This document shows positions 31,181 to 37,858 of a DNA stretch of 39,487 nt, piece after piece. Source of the stretch: a virus. How positions within the stretch are numbered: position 1 is the first letter of the stretch; every line of letters begins with the position of its first letter. The translations under genes and the position numbers were made by a program. The stretch covers positions 1 to 39,487 of the IMG/VR virus record IMGVR_UViG_3300047172_000045; one strand, written 5' to 3'. Under the pieces are notes generated by a model, which worked only from the letters and a program-made list of their open reading frames with translations, made no database searches and was not told the DNA's origin.

Positions 31181-31466
31181 GTGTGGCGCGCATACGTTCA
31201 TGCCACAAGCCAGCAACTCCGTTATCAAGCATTGCCTGTAATAGCTCATCAAATTCGGCGATGCGAGCCTTCATGGCCTCGATCTCTGAAACAGGGATCG
31301 TCACATAAATGCTAGTCACGTGAGCGTAGACATCCGCCGAGATTTTGCGTTGCTCTTCTTCCGTCATCTTTAGAACCTTTCGTGAACCGCGTGTGCCATT
31401 TTTGGGCTTGCGGCGATAAGTTTTTTCTCTGCGCGTCAGATAGTTACAATGTTCTGCGTTGCCCAT
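31143..31466 (-). CDS. Small charged helical protein beyond attP
   Basis: 107 aa. The basic N-terminus (YLTRREKTYRRKPKNGTRGSRK) is followed by a helical region (EEEQRKISADVYAHV, then PVSEIEAMKARIAEFDELLQAML). No family is recognised. It reads in the same direction as integrase but on the other side of attP, so integration would separate it from that operon. Two short repeats CTATAACCCC precede the start. Confidence 0.6.
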   Translation of the reverse strand: MGNAEHCNYLTRREKTYRRKPKNGTRGSRKVLKMTEEEQRKISADVYAHVTSIYVTIPVSEIEAMKARIAEFDELLQAMLDNGVAGLWHERMRATLKSAPSEPKPPA

Positions 31467-31470
31467 TCTA

Positions 31471-31673
31471 TAACCCCCTGCTATAACCCCAAGCCTTCGC
31501 GTTCTGTGTGTGTTCTGCGTTTTTCCCCTGAAAGTTTTTTAACCCTTAAAAGTGAAAAACGATTATTTTCAGCGATTTAGCGATTTTTGGGGCTTGGCGG
31601 AGAGGGAGGGATTCGAACCCTCGATACGCTTGCCAATTCTAGCTAACCCCTGGAAACATTAGGTTTTCCCCTG
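31471..31673. repeat. Four CCCCTG motifs around attP, possible integrase arm sites
   Basis: The motif (T/A)(A/C)CCCCTG occurs at 31471-31480, 31521-31530, 31644-31652 and 31665-31673, two on each side of the tRNA-like core. Tyrosine integrases bind short repeated arm-type sites flanking the crossover core, so these are candidates. The motif is short and some matches could be chance. This stretch contains no gene. Confidence 0.4.
31595..31628 (-). other. attP: attP core, 3' end of a tRNA-Ser gene
   Basis: On the minus strand this reads as the end of a tRNA-Ser gene: the T-arm GAGGG-TTCGAAT-CCCTC, the acceptor strand CCTCTCC, then GCCA. The 5' two-thirds of a tRNA is absent, so it is not a tRNA gene but the piece that restores the host gene after integration. 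It lies 68 bp after the integrase stop. The phage therefore probably integrates at a host tRNA-Ser locus. Confidence 0.85.
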
Positions 31674-31695
31674 GTATTCGCTTACGCCGTCACCC

Positions 31696-32778
31696 CTATC
31701 TATAACCTTCGTCTTTGTTTGACAAAGCCAATTTTTCGGTGCGCTCAATCATCCTCTTCAGATTATCCACCTTGAGGAAGGCGTAGACGCGCTCCGTTGT
31801 CGTGATCGAAGCGTGGCCAAGCCACCGCTGAACAGCTTCCATGGAAAGCTCCCTGTCTTGCAAAAGCCGGCACCCGCATGTACGGCGAAGGTCATGCCAA
31901 TTGAGGTTATTTATGTTGGCGGTCTCGGCAATCGCCTGCAGCCCTCTCCATATGTTCGGACTATTCCAGGCGAAGCGCTCCCCATCGGGGCGCGGGCAAA
32001 CCCACTCGCTGCCCTTGACGCGCATTTGTGTCGCGGCCTGTATAGCCCTGGCAGTGAGCGGCACGAAGCGCTCTTTACCATTCTTGGCCATCTCGGCAGT
32101 TATCCGAAGGTGTTTAGCCTTTAGATCGACTTGAGACCATGGGAGACCGAATTGCTCTTCCTTGCGCAGGCCGGTCTCGATAGCAAAGACAATCCTCCAC
32201 TTCCATGCTTCCGGCGCCGCGAGCAATAGCGCGCGCTCTTCGTCGTGAGTGAGATAACGGTTTCTCTCGTTCCTCGATGAAATGTCGCGCCGTGCGACCT
32301 TGGCGCGCCGCTTGTAACTCTGGACCGGATTCTTATCGTGCCAGCCCCAAGCATCACAAAGGCCATAGAGCACGCTAAGCACCCTTAATTCAAATCCAAT
32401 GGTCGCCGGGGAGACGGATTTGCGTCTTCTTTTTTCATATTCATATATTGCGGCTGTGTCGATTTGATCGAGCCGTTTATCGTCGAATTCGTCAGTCATA
32501 ACATCTAAAACTGAGCTATATCTAATTTGAGTTTTATATTTTCTATGGGGTATATGCTCCAAGATCATTTTTTCGGCAGCTTCGGCAAACGTCTTGCGCG
32601 GCTTCTCCCCGAAGCTATCGGCTATTAAGCCCTCTACCCAGGCTTGCGCGCGTTCCGCCGCAAGTCCTTTAAGGCTTGTTTCACAGTCAAGATACTTGTC
32701 GGGATGACCTTTTCGCCTTTTCCGCGCCCAATACGCCCCGTTTTGTTTGAAGAGGAAGAAGGGTCTTTTTCCTGACAT
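31696..32778 (-). CDS. int: Tyrosine-type site-specific integrase
   Basis: 360 aa. The N-terminal arm-binding region starts KRPFFLFKQNGAYW. A core-binding domain lies around 65-155. The catalytic domain has R205 (ETGLRKEEQ), H295-x-x-R298 (WHDLRRT), H322 (WLGHAS) and nucleophile Y332 (RVYAFL). It joins attP (31595) to the host tRNA-Ser gene. Its first 145 nt overlap the end of the excisionase-like gene in another frame. It is at the end of the leftward operon controlled by the repressor. Confidence 0.93.
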   Translation of the reverse strand: MSGKRPFFLFKQNGAYWARKRRKGHPDKYLDCETSLKGLAAERAQAWVEGLIADSFGEKPRKTFAEAAEKMILEHIPHRKYKTQIRYSSVLDVMTDEFDDKRLDQIDTAAIYEYEKRRRKSVSPATIGFELRVLSVLYGLCDAWGWHDKNPVQSYKRRAKVARRDISSRNERNRYLTHDEERALLLAAPEAWKWRIVFAIETGLRKEEQFGLPWSQVDLKAKHLRITAEMAKNGKERFVPLTARAIQAATQMRVKGSEWVCPRPDGERFAWNSPNIWRGLQAIAETANINNLNWHDLRRTCGCRLLQDRELSMEAVQRWLGHASITTTERVYAFLKVDNLKRMIERTEKLALSNKDEGYR

Positions 32779-32981
32779 TTCCGGGCAACCTTAATTGTGA
32801 ATGATTTCCACCATTCGTTGACTTCTTCTCTCGAAAACTTGTACTCAGGCTTTTGACCGTTGCCGAGCCGGACATGCGGAATTTTCCCCTCGCGGGCCAT
32901 GCGCCTAAAAAATTCAGGGCTGCGCTTGTACTCGTTGGCCAGCGCGGCGCAACTCAGGCTGTATTGCTCAGGATCGATCAT
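32634..32981 (-). CDS. Excisionase-like winged-helix protein
   Basis: 115 aa from ATG 32981. The start (SCAALANEYKRSPEFFRRMAREGKIPHVRLG, then FSREEVNEWW) is a MerR/HTH_17-type DNA-binding motif as in phage excisionases. The Lys/Ser-rich tail after residue 60 is encoded within the overlap with integrase. Xis directs excision and controls integrase expression; that role is inferred from motif and neighbour. The overlap of 145 nt is unusually long. Confidence 0.7.
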   Translation of the reverse strand: MIDPEQYSLSCAALANEYKRSPEFFRRMAREGKIPHVRLGNGQKPEYKFSREEVNEWWKSFTIKVARKCQEKDPSSSSNKTGRIGRGKGEKVIPTSILTVKQALKDLRRNARKPG

Positions 32982-33250
32982 TGGGCGGCGTCCGCTGGCG
33001 CAAGCTCTTTTGAAACCAAAGTCGAGTATCCGGCGATATCGTCCCAATGATCTGCGTGGTTCGGATTTCCGTTTAGGATGCGACCAATTTTATGTTGGAT
33101 CATATCCAGGGCTTCGCGCTGGCTATGGGTTAATCGCTCCCATCCAGGCATTGAGCGCATAATCTCTTTCAGGCTTTGGCTTATGTTGGCGTGAGTTCTG
33201 AAGACGCCATGCGTCTTTCCTCGTTCCGCCAGAATCTGCTCAGTGCTCAT
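32978..33250 (-). CDS. DUF6378-like phage protein
   Basis: 90 aa from ATG 33250. It matches a common phage family by eye: ILAERGKTHGVFRTHANISQSLKEIM, then QREALDMIQHKIGRILNGNPNHADHWDDIAGY. The biochemical role of the family is unknown, though the helical His/Asp pattern recalls nucleotide-pyrophosphatase relatives. It overlaps both neighbours by 4 nt in the leftward operon. Confidence 0.78.
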   Translation of the reverse strand: MSTEQILAERGKTHGVFRTHANISQSLKEIMRSMPGWERLTHSQREALDMIQHKIGRILNGNPNHADHWDDIAGYSTLVSKELAPADAAQ

Positions 33251-33528
33251 TCCTCGCTCCCATCCGGCACAACAGCCATGACGCAATAGCCCGGCTGGAG
33301 GCCCTTGAATTCCCTCAAGATGTAGGTGACGCGAACGCGCTTGATATGCTTTGGAGGTGCCCCGAACGATCCCCGCATGGATCGCGTGAGCCGGAGAATG
33401 TCGCCAACGATATAGTTGCGATCATCGATCCTGATCTCGAATGTCTTTGGACCGTCAGGCGGCAGAGAGTCGAAAAATTCGCTCTCGCAGTTCAGGTCAT
33501 GGATCACGGGTTGGCGGGCATTGCTCAC
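33247..33528 (-). CDS. DUF3850-like (PUA/ASCH-fold) protein
   Basis: 93 aa. GTG 33528 overlaps the previous stop (GTGA) and follows AAGGAAGG. The pattern HDLNCESEFFDSL, KTFEIRIDDRNYIVGDIL and a final GYCVMAV strand is that of DUF3850, a small beta-barrel related to ASCH/PUA RNA-binding domains. It could bind RNA or a modified nucleotide. GTG 33573 would add 15 residues and is less likely. Confidence 0.78.
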   Translation of the reverse strand: MSNARQPVIHDLNCESEFFDSLPPDGPKTFEIRIDDRNYIVGDILRLTRSMRGSFGAPPKHIKRVRVTYILREFKGLQPGYCVMAVVPDGSEE

Positions 33529-33836
33529 GGCTCTGTGCCTTCCTTGTCGAGAGCGCGGATAGCTTTGACGCACTCTTGAACTTGGTGAACTGCTCCGTCA
33601 TCCTTGCCACGCGAGTAGGCGTCGTCGCCCTCATGCTTCCAGGCCGCTTGTCCGGCAGCAAGTGCGCATTCCTCTATCGTCTCCGCCCTTACTACTGCGG
33701 CGACGGCGTCGGCGGCGGCTTGCCATGCCTCCATTTCAGTCACAGCATAGCCACCCATGATCGGCCATACGCCAGCATTGCCTTTTCTGGCGTTGTAATT
33801 CTTATAAGCGATCTGGCCTAAGCTCTTGCGGGTCAT
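33525..33836 (-). CDS. Small phage protein, unknown function (103 aa)
   Basis: GGGGAG precedes ATG 33836. The N-terminus is basic with Tyr (SLGQIAYKNYNARKG). The rest is Ala-rich helix (EAWQAAADAVAAVVRAETIEECALAAG) with the commonly seen TIEECA and CVKAIRAL segments of phage proteins of unknown role. It overlaps both neighbours by 4 nt in the leftward operon. Confidence 0.7.
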   Translation of the reverse strand: MTRKSLGQIAYKNYNARKGNAGVWPIMGGYAVTEMEAWQAAADAVAAVVRAETIEECALAAGQAAWKHEGDDAYSRGKDDGAVHQVQECVKAIRALDKEGTEP

Positions 33837-34078
33837 GATGTCTCCCCTTTAGGTTTGAGGGCGGCGATTCTGAGGCGCTGAAATGGCTTTGCAAAAGGAC
33901 AATCCCAATCGCAAAACTCAGTGCCCGCTAATTGGCAGTCGTGCCAAGAAAACCGTCCATTAATCCAACCGCCGCATTCATCTGCCGGATCACCGTCTTC
34001 ATAATTAAGCATCTCCGCGTCAATGCGATCCTGCGGCCAGTCTCCAGACATCACCCCTGCTATCGTATCTTTTGACAT
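33833..34078 (-). CDS. Small Cys-containing protein (81 aa)
   Basis: Contains four Cys (DECGGW, WHDCQL, EFCDWDC), also Trp and Asp rich, which suggests a small metal site. GGAGAGAGGG precedes the ATG. It is followed by a basic tail (FQRLRIAALKPKG). No family is recognised. It is separated from the HTH gene upstream by 59 nt. Confidence 0.68.
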   Translation of the reverse strand: MSKDTIAGVMSGDWPQDRIDAEMLNYEDGDPADECGGWINGRFSWHDCQLAGTEFCDWDCPFAKPFQRLRIAALKPKGETS

Positions 34079-34137
34079 CCCTCTCTCCCGTCTTTATGTC
34101 CTTCATCGGATTTATCGTCTGGGGGCGCAGTCCATGG

Positions 34138-34320
34138 CTATTTCCTGGAGCTTCCCCGGTCGATTTTAACGCCTTCGCGCTTCGCCCATTTAGAGACAGT
34201 CGCCGCAGAGACCCCAAGCGTTAAACCTATATCAATTGCCCGCTCGCCGTTCGATGCCATTGCTATGAGCATTTTTATCTTGCGATCTGTTATCTTTGCC
34301 GTTGTGACTTGTCCGTTCAT
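34138..34320 (-). CDS. Small helix-turn-helix protein (60 aa)
   Basis: Residues about 27-50 (GERAIDIGLTLGVSAATVSKWAKREG) form a clear HTH with the phage/resolvase-like pattern IGLTLGVSAATVSKW, followed by a basic end. It probably regulates genes in the leftward operon or helps nucleoprotein assembly near attP. It overlaps the gene upstream by 4 nt. Confidence 0.75.
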   Translation of the reverse strand: MNGQVTTAKITDRKIKMLIAMASNGERAIDIGLTLGVSAATVSKWAKREGVKIDRGSSRK

Positions 34321-34550
34321 CGTTTCAGCCTCTCGACCAGCGCAATCAAATCCCTGAAATGCTGGACTTCCAGCGCCACGTTATGACGATGCGCTACAAC
34401 GGCGCTGGCCGGCTGTTCTGGAAGGCGCTGGATCGTAGCCCCGAACGCGACAAAGGGCGCCACAGCTTTTAGAAAATCAGCCTTGAGCCGTTCTATATCG
34501 GCGCGGCTGAATGCGATCTGCTCGCGAAGAATTTGCTCTTGGGTGGTCAT
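34317..34550 (-). CDS. Small helical protein, unknown function (77 aa)
   Basis: Mostly helix (EQILREQIAFSRADIERLKADFLKAV, then VALEVQHFRDLIALVERLKR) with a short middle linker, suggesting a helical hairpin or coiled coil. 4-nt overlaps on both sides. No family is recognised. Confidence 0.65.
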   Translation of the reverse strand: MTTQEQILREQIAFSRADIERLKADFLKAVAPFVAFGATIQRLPEQPASAVVAHRHNVALEVQHFRDLIALVERLKR

Positions 34551-34729
34551 GCCGCAATCTCTACGTTTTCCAAATCGGCATATCGCACGAAGCGATTAAG
34601 GTGCTTACGCGCGGCATCCTGCGCGGCGCGATCATCGCCGCGCTTCACGGCACCGCGCCAAATCTGATGGAGGTCCGAATATTTGTAAGGCGTTTTGCCT
34701 TTAGCACCGCAGCCTTTGCCCTGCCTCAT
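34547..34729 (-). CDS. Small basic protein, unknown function (60 aa)
   Basis: Lys/Arg-rich start (MRQGKGCGAKGKTPYKYSD) followed by a helical region (AVKRGDDRAAQDAARKHLNRFVRYAD). It may bind nucleic acid. It is linked to both neighbours by ATGA-type overlaps. Confidence 0.65.
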   Translation of the reverse strand: MRQGKGCGAKGKTPYKYSDLHQIWRGAVKRGDDRAAQDAARKHLNRFVRYADLENVEIAA

Positions 34730-34929
34730 GCTCGGACCTCGCGAGCGCGAAGCATGGCATCCGCAACCATATAGGCCCGCTCGGCCATAACAGCCGCGTC
34801 ATCCTTGTTTCGGACGCCGTTGACAGCCACAAGAGCCATCGCGCGGGCAGCGAAGTAGTCGCGAAGGGTCACGGCTTGAGCATCGAAGCCTACGCCGTTA
34901 AAAACTGCCTTTCTCGCCCGCTCGCTCAT
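34726..34929 (-). CDS. Small phage protein, unknown function (67 aa)
   Basis: ATG 34929 overlaps the preceding stop (ATGA). The segment TLRDYFAARAMALVAV occurs in many small early phage proteins of unknown function. The rest is Ala/Arg-rich helix. An in-frame start at 34938 would add three residues. Confidence 0.7.
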   Translation of the reverse strand: MSERARKAVFNGVGFDAQAVTLRDYFAARAMALVAVNGVRNKDDAAVMAERAYMVADAMLRAREVRA

Positions 34930-35132
34930 GACGCCCACTCGATCACTTGCGAGGCGAGCTGTTCAGTGGACACCTGGCGCCGCACTTGCCATGCCTTGGC
35001 ATCCCGGTAGCCCTGCGCGAATATCTCAAGCAGGCGATCCGCCATCGCCTCGGCGTCGAGCGTGCGCCCGGCCTTGGCGTCGTCGCGCCCGGCGCAATAG
35101 ACGGCGATTTCCATGGAATTGTTTAGTTGCAT
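34926..35132 (-). CDS. Small protein, first gene of the leftward operon (68 aa)
   Basis: ATG 35132 follows AAGGGGA by 5-6 nt. The product starts MQLNNSMEIAVYCAGRDDAK and is mainly helical (DAEAMADRLLEIFAQGYRDAKAW). No family is recognised. It is the first gene after the repressor-controlled promoter at 35246-35288, whose transcript would have a leader of about 105 nt. Confidence 0.66.
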   Translation of the reverse strand: MQLNNSMEIAVYCAGRDDAKAGRTLDAEAMADRLLEIFAQGYRDAKAWQVRRQVSTEQLASQVIEWAS

Positions 35133-35245
35133 TGGCTTCCCCTTGGGGAGGCTAGAATCAATAGGGAGTGACGTGTTGCGTGCGCCACTCCCTACTACCT
35201 GCCCCCATTCGCGTCGCGCCGCATATCCGCGCCGCATGGGAATGC

Positions 35246-35288
35246 CTTATAATGCGATAATCGCAAACCTGTCAATGCGATAATCGCA
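35246..35288 (-). promoter_or_regulatory. Leftward early promoter with two operators (PL-like)
   Basis: On the minus strand, TTGACA (35275-35270) and TATAAG (35251-35246) are 18 nt apart, or TTATAA with 17. The 13-bp palindrome TGCGATAATCGCA occurs at 35253-35265, inside the spacer, and at 35276-35288, touching the -35. A third copy is at the cro-like promoter (36090-36102). Bound repressor would block polymerase directly. Confidence 0.85.
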
Positions 35289-35310
35289 TGACCGGGAATT
35301 TTTTCTCAGA

Positions 35311-36090
35311 CTATTCAATATAGTTGGCGCAACCGATAACAAGCCTCTCGATTACAATTGATTTGTCATTTGAATTGTAGGAAATCTCTTTAAGGGAAGA
35401 GGCCGGATCGATTGGCCGGAAAACGAAACCATGCTCGTCTTTGCCTACAACCATAATGAGGTTTTCGTATTTTATGAGGTCGCCACGGGAGAAATGAAGG
35501 GGATGGTATTTTTTAATTATCACCATGTCATTTTCTGTTAGGTGATCCCGGCTCTGCTCATAGTCCACGACGATGACGAATGCTCCTTTTGGGGCAAACG
35601 GCTCGCCAGAGTTGTCCTTCATCAGCCAAGCCTCTTGGCGTTTCCCAGCCCAGCGATCAAAGGGATTGCCTGCTATTTCAATGGCTAAGGCACTTTTTTT
35701 CAATTTTTCCCCCCAAAGAACGGCTGATATAGTCTCGCCTAATTCCGCAATTTTGAGTGGTTTATTGAGTAAATCAAGCGAATTGCTAAGGTTACCGTTT
35801 CGTTCATGGGTATTTCCCGCAAATCTGAATCGCTCGCTGAATAGCTCTTCCATCTTCTTGACTTCCTCGGATCGGAACTCCCTGACACTTTTTAGCGCCT
35901 TACTCACCTTGTCCGACTTTTCAAAACCCAAGTAGCGGGCGAGCGCGATCTTGCTCATGCGGCGCTTTTGCATGTGCGCCTGCACCCACTTAATCAGGGC
36001 GAGATTGTATTCCGATGACATGCGCTCGCTTTGGCGCATTTTCTTTTTGATTCCTATAGCGATTTTCGCGCTTTGGTCTATTGACTTCAT
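35311..36090 (-). CDS. CI-like lysogeny repressor
   Basis: 259 aa. The basic start contains an HTH (MSKIALARYLGFEKSDKVSKALKSV, about 45-69). The C-terminal half (about 150-250) has a LexA/S24-like outline: EAWLMKDNSGEPFAPKGAFVIVVD, where the Ser may be the S24 nucleophile, then SRGDLIKYENLIMVVGKD. It should bind the three TGCGATWATCGCA sites and may self-cleave on DNA damage, though the Lys partner is uncertain. ATG 36090 sits at the edge of an operator. ATG 36021 (236 aa) is an alternative. Confidence 0.82.
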   Translation of the reverse strand: MKSIDQSAKIAIGIKKKMRQSERMSSEYNLALIKWVQAHMQKRRMSKIALARYLGFEKSDKVSKALKSVREFRSEEVKKMEELFSERFRFAGNTHERNGNLSNSLDLLNKPLKIAELGETISAVLWGEKLKKSALAIEIAGNPFDRWAGKRQEAWLMKDNSGEPFAPKGAFVIVVDYEQSRDHLTENDMVIIKKYHPLHFSRGDLIKYENLIMVVGKDEHGFVFRPIDPASSLKEISYNSNDKSIVIERLVIGCANYIE

Positions 36091-36109
36091 GCGATTATCG
36101 CATTATCCC
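36081..36109 (+). promoter_or_regulatory. Cro-like gene promoter with operator (PR-like)
   Basis: TTGACT (36081-36086) and TATCCC (36104-36109) are 17 nt apart, with TGCGATTATCGCA at 36090-36102 in the spacer. The predicted start (about 36116) is next to ATG 36117, so the message would be leaderless. On the other strand GATAAT (36107-36102) may be the -10 of the repressor gene. Confidence 0.75.
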
Positions 36110-36116
36110 TAAGTAC

Positions 36117-36401
36117 ATGAAAAGCAACGACATCCAAAAACTCGATCCAGCGGCGGCGGTAATCGCTCTCTTTTCGACACCAACAGAGAGCGGCGCTGCG
36201 GTTATCGCAGAGTTTTTGGGTTTAAGCTATTCGTCAGTTTACAGGTGGCAGCTGCCAAAAGCTCACAATGGCGGCCTTGGCGGTTATGTTCCTGGCAGGC
36301 ATTACAACGGCCTACGGGAGCTTGCTGCGCAGCGAAATATCGATTTGCCATGGGAAATGCTGACCGGCGCTCTTGTCGAACGGAGAAAGGCCCATGGCTA
36401 G
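36117..36401 (+). CDS. Cro-like regulator
   Basis: 94 aa, divergent from the repressor. The central region (SGAAVIAEFLGLSYSSVYRWQLPKA) is a helix-turn-helix with the recognition helix SSVYRW, followed by GRHYNGLRELAAQRNIDL as in small phage regulators. ATG 36117 is preferred, because the frame further upstream lies in the promoter. No ribosome-binding site is visible, consistent with a leaderless message. By position it is the lytic-side regulator competing for the operators. Confidence 0.76.
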   Translation: MKSNDIQKLDPAAAVIALFSTPTESGAAVIAEFLGLSYSSVYRWQLPKAHNGGLGGYVPGRHYNGLRELAAQRNIDLPWEMLTGALVERRKAHG

Positions 36402-36918
36402 GCATTTGGCGCCAACTCCAGCCGTTGCGCCGGGGAACGGTCACAGCCTGGATATGCGAAAGCAGCCACGGGCGCCGAAAGCATGTGACGTGGCAATCCA
36501 GGTCCCCGGTTATGATCTTTTGAACGAGCATCAAATCCAGGCCGCGCTCTTCCGGGCCTATAAGGCCCGCAGAGTGCCTGGGGCGGTTATGTTCGCGATC
36601 CCCAACGGCGGAGCGCGAGATGCTGTGACGGGGCGGCTCATGAAGGATGAGGGCGTCACGCCCGGCGCTCCCGATCTATTCTGCGCTCCGTTTGGCGAGC
36701 GCTGCTTTTTTATCGAGCTGAAGGCCGTTGGTGGTTCGCTGTCGAAGGCTCAGAAAGAGTTCCATGCCTCACTGGTTGCAGCCGGTCAGGACGTGGTGGT
36801 GTGCAGGGGTTTTCTGGAGGCAATCGCCATTCTGGAAAGCCGGGGCGTCATCAGGGCGCCAAAAGTAAGGCAGGGAAGCCATGCAAAAGAAATCGGTTGC
36901 CGGAAAGGTTCGCCATAA
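36394..36918 (+). CDS. VRR-NUC domain nuclease
   Basis: 174 aa from ATG 36394. The core fits the VRR-NUC family of PD-(D/E)xK nucleases: HQIQAALFRAYKAR, FAIPNGGARD, EGVTPGAPDLF with D94, and FFIELKA with E108 and K110, then SLSKAQKEFH. It probably cuts branched or damaged DNA during phage recombination together with the annealing ATPase. It overlaps the cro-like gene by 8 nt and the next gene by 38 nt. Confidence 0.88.
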   Translation: MARHLAPTPAVAPGNGHSLDMRKQPRAPKACDVAIQVPGYDLLNEHQIQAALFRAYKARRVPGAVMFAIPNGGARDAVTGRLMKDEGVTPGAPDLFCAPFGERCFFIELKAVGGSLSKAQKEFHASLVAAGQDVVVCRGFLEAIAILESRGVIRAPKVRQGSHAKEIGCRKGSP

Positions 36919-37141
36919 GGGAATTCAGGATTTCGATCCTGTCGCGGAGATAGTCGAACTATTCGACGGCATACCGTTCACGGCTGAAGAATTCAACGCG
37001 GAACTTTCAGAGTTCTGCGCTCTAAAAGGTTGTCGCGTGATTACGCCTGTGCAGCTTGGGCTTAGGCTCAAGGCGATGGGCTATCTCAGTGAGAAGGTGC
37101 GGCTCTATACTCAAACCACACCTGCCCGGATGGCGGCATAG
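36881..37141 (+). CDS. Small protein, unknown function (86 aa)
   Basis: The ATG follows AGGCAGGGAAG. A basic start is followed by DPVAEIVELFDGIPFTAEEFNAELSEFC and a winged-helix-like end (TPVQLGLRLKAMGYLSEKVRLY). The end resembles small DNA-binding domains attached to phage primases. It overlaps the nuclease gene and is followed by a terminator. Function unknown. Confidence 0.65.
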   Translation: MQKKSVAGKVRHKGIQDFDPVAEIVELFDGIPFTAEEFNAELSEFCALKGCRVITPVQLGLRLKAMGYLSEKVRLYTQTTPARMAA

Positions 37142-37468
37142 AAGGAACTGATTATTGGTTGAGAAACTGCTCGCAGCCTAATTTTTTTTCTCCGTCAGCG
37201 TCTATCGAGTAAGCCCCAATATCCCAACCGGATTGCAGTCCGGCTGGGATTTTAGACCGCAGAATTAAGTCAGATTTGGCCTAAACCAGACCCTTCCTAA
37301 TTGGCAGGGAAGCCTTTCCGCGCGCCCATCGAATAGCACTTTTTGGGGCCTTGAAAAGAGCTTTCTGACTTTTCGTTTGAGTTCAGAGCGTTAACCGATG
37401 CGTTGAAATTAACTTTTCGCTGACTTTTCAAAAAAAGGCGGCGAATCACCAAGCGGAAAGGTTCAAAA
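37142..37468 (+). other. Intergenic region with terminator and AT-rich repeats
   Basis: 327 bp without a credible gene. It holds the terminator at 37221-37253, a weaker CTTCC/GGAAG hairpin near 37290-37311, and two similar AT-rich stretches containing TTGAAA..CTGACTTTTC (near 37351 and 37402). Those may be promoter or binding elements for the repeat-protein gene. I could not place a clear promoter. Confidence 0.5.
37221..37253 (+). terminator. Intrinsic terminator after the nuclease operon
   Basis: ATCCCA-A-CCGGA (37221-37232) pairs with TCCGG-C-TGGGAT (37239-37250) around a 6-nt loop. TTT follows, with the last stem T extending the run. One A-C mismatch interrupts the stem. Read-through or antitermination would be needed to reach the recombination genes. 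Confidence 0.75.
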
Positions 37469-37858
37469 ATGACGAAATTGGCATTGAGTGAAGCGTGGTC
37501 GCGGCGGATCAAGCTGCGGGCCGAGGGCGGCAAGCTGCGGGTCGAGGGCTACAAGCTGCGGGCCGAGGGCAATAAGCTGCGGGCCGAGGGCGACAAGCTG
37601 TGTGCCGAGGGCGACAAGCTGCGGGCCGAGGGCGGCAAGCTGTGTGCCGAGGGCGACAAGCTGTGTACCGAGGGCGGCAAGCTGCGGGCCGAGGGCGGCA
37701 AGCTGTGGGCCGAGGGCGCCAAGCTGTGGGCCGGGGCGATTATTGAGCTTTACGGCAACGTGACGCTTTCGTGGTCTTGGAAAACAGAACACGGCGAATG
37801 CACGCTCGAAAATGGCGATGTGTACGGCGCGGAAAAGCAAGAATGTGAGGCAGTTTAA
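37469..37858 (+). CDS. Heptad-repeat protein (KLRAEGx repeats)
   Basis: 129 aa. Residues 15-84 are ten head-to-tail heptads of the form K-L-x-A-E-G-x, with a partial eleventh. The variable positions are R/C/W and G/D/N/Y/A. The periodicity suits an extended helix or coiled coil. A C-terminal strand region (AIIELYGNVTLSWSWKTEH) with two Cys follows. GGAAAGG precedes the ATG. It overlaps the annealing-protein start by one base. Function unknown. Similar repeat proteins occur in other proteobacterial phages. Confidence 0.7.
   Translation: MTKLALSEAWSRRIKLRAEGGKLRVEGYKLRAEGNKLRAEGDKLCAEGDKLRAEGGKLCAEGDKLCTEGGKLRAEGGKLWAEGAKLWAGAIIELYGNVTLSWSWKTEHGECTLENGDVYGAEKQECEAV
37511..37738 (+). repeat. 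Tandem 21-bp repeat array
   Basis: Ten units of 21 bp starting AAGCTGCGGGCCGAGGGC plus three variable bases occupy 37511-37720, with a partial eleventh to 37738. Units differ mainly at codon 3 (CGG/TGT/TGG) and codon 7. Such an array can change copy number by slippage or recombination while keeping the frame. It is not CRISPR, having no spacers. Confidence 0.92.

Noticed and set aside
31595-31628. tRNA-Ser gene
   Set aside because: Only the T-arm and 3' acceptor part are present; no anticodon arm or 5' acceptor strand precedes it, so it is an attachment core.
37511-37738. CRISPR-like repeat array
   Set aside because: Units are directly adjacent, 21 bp long and in frame, with no spacers and no cas genes nearby.
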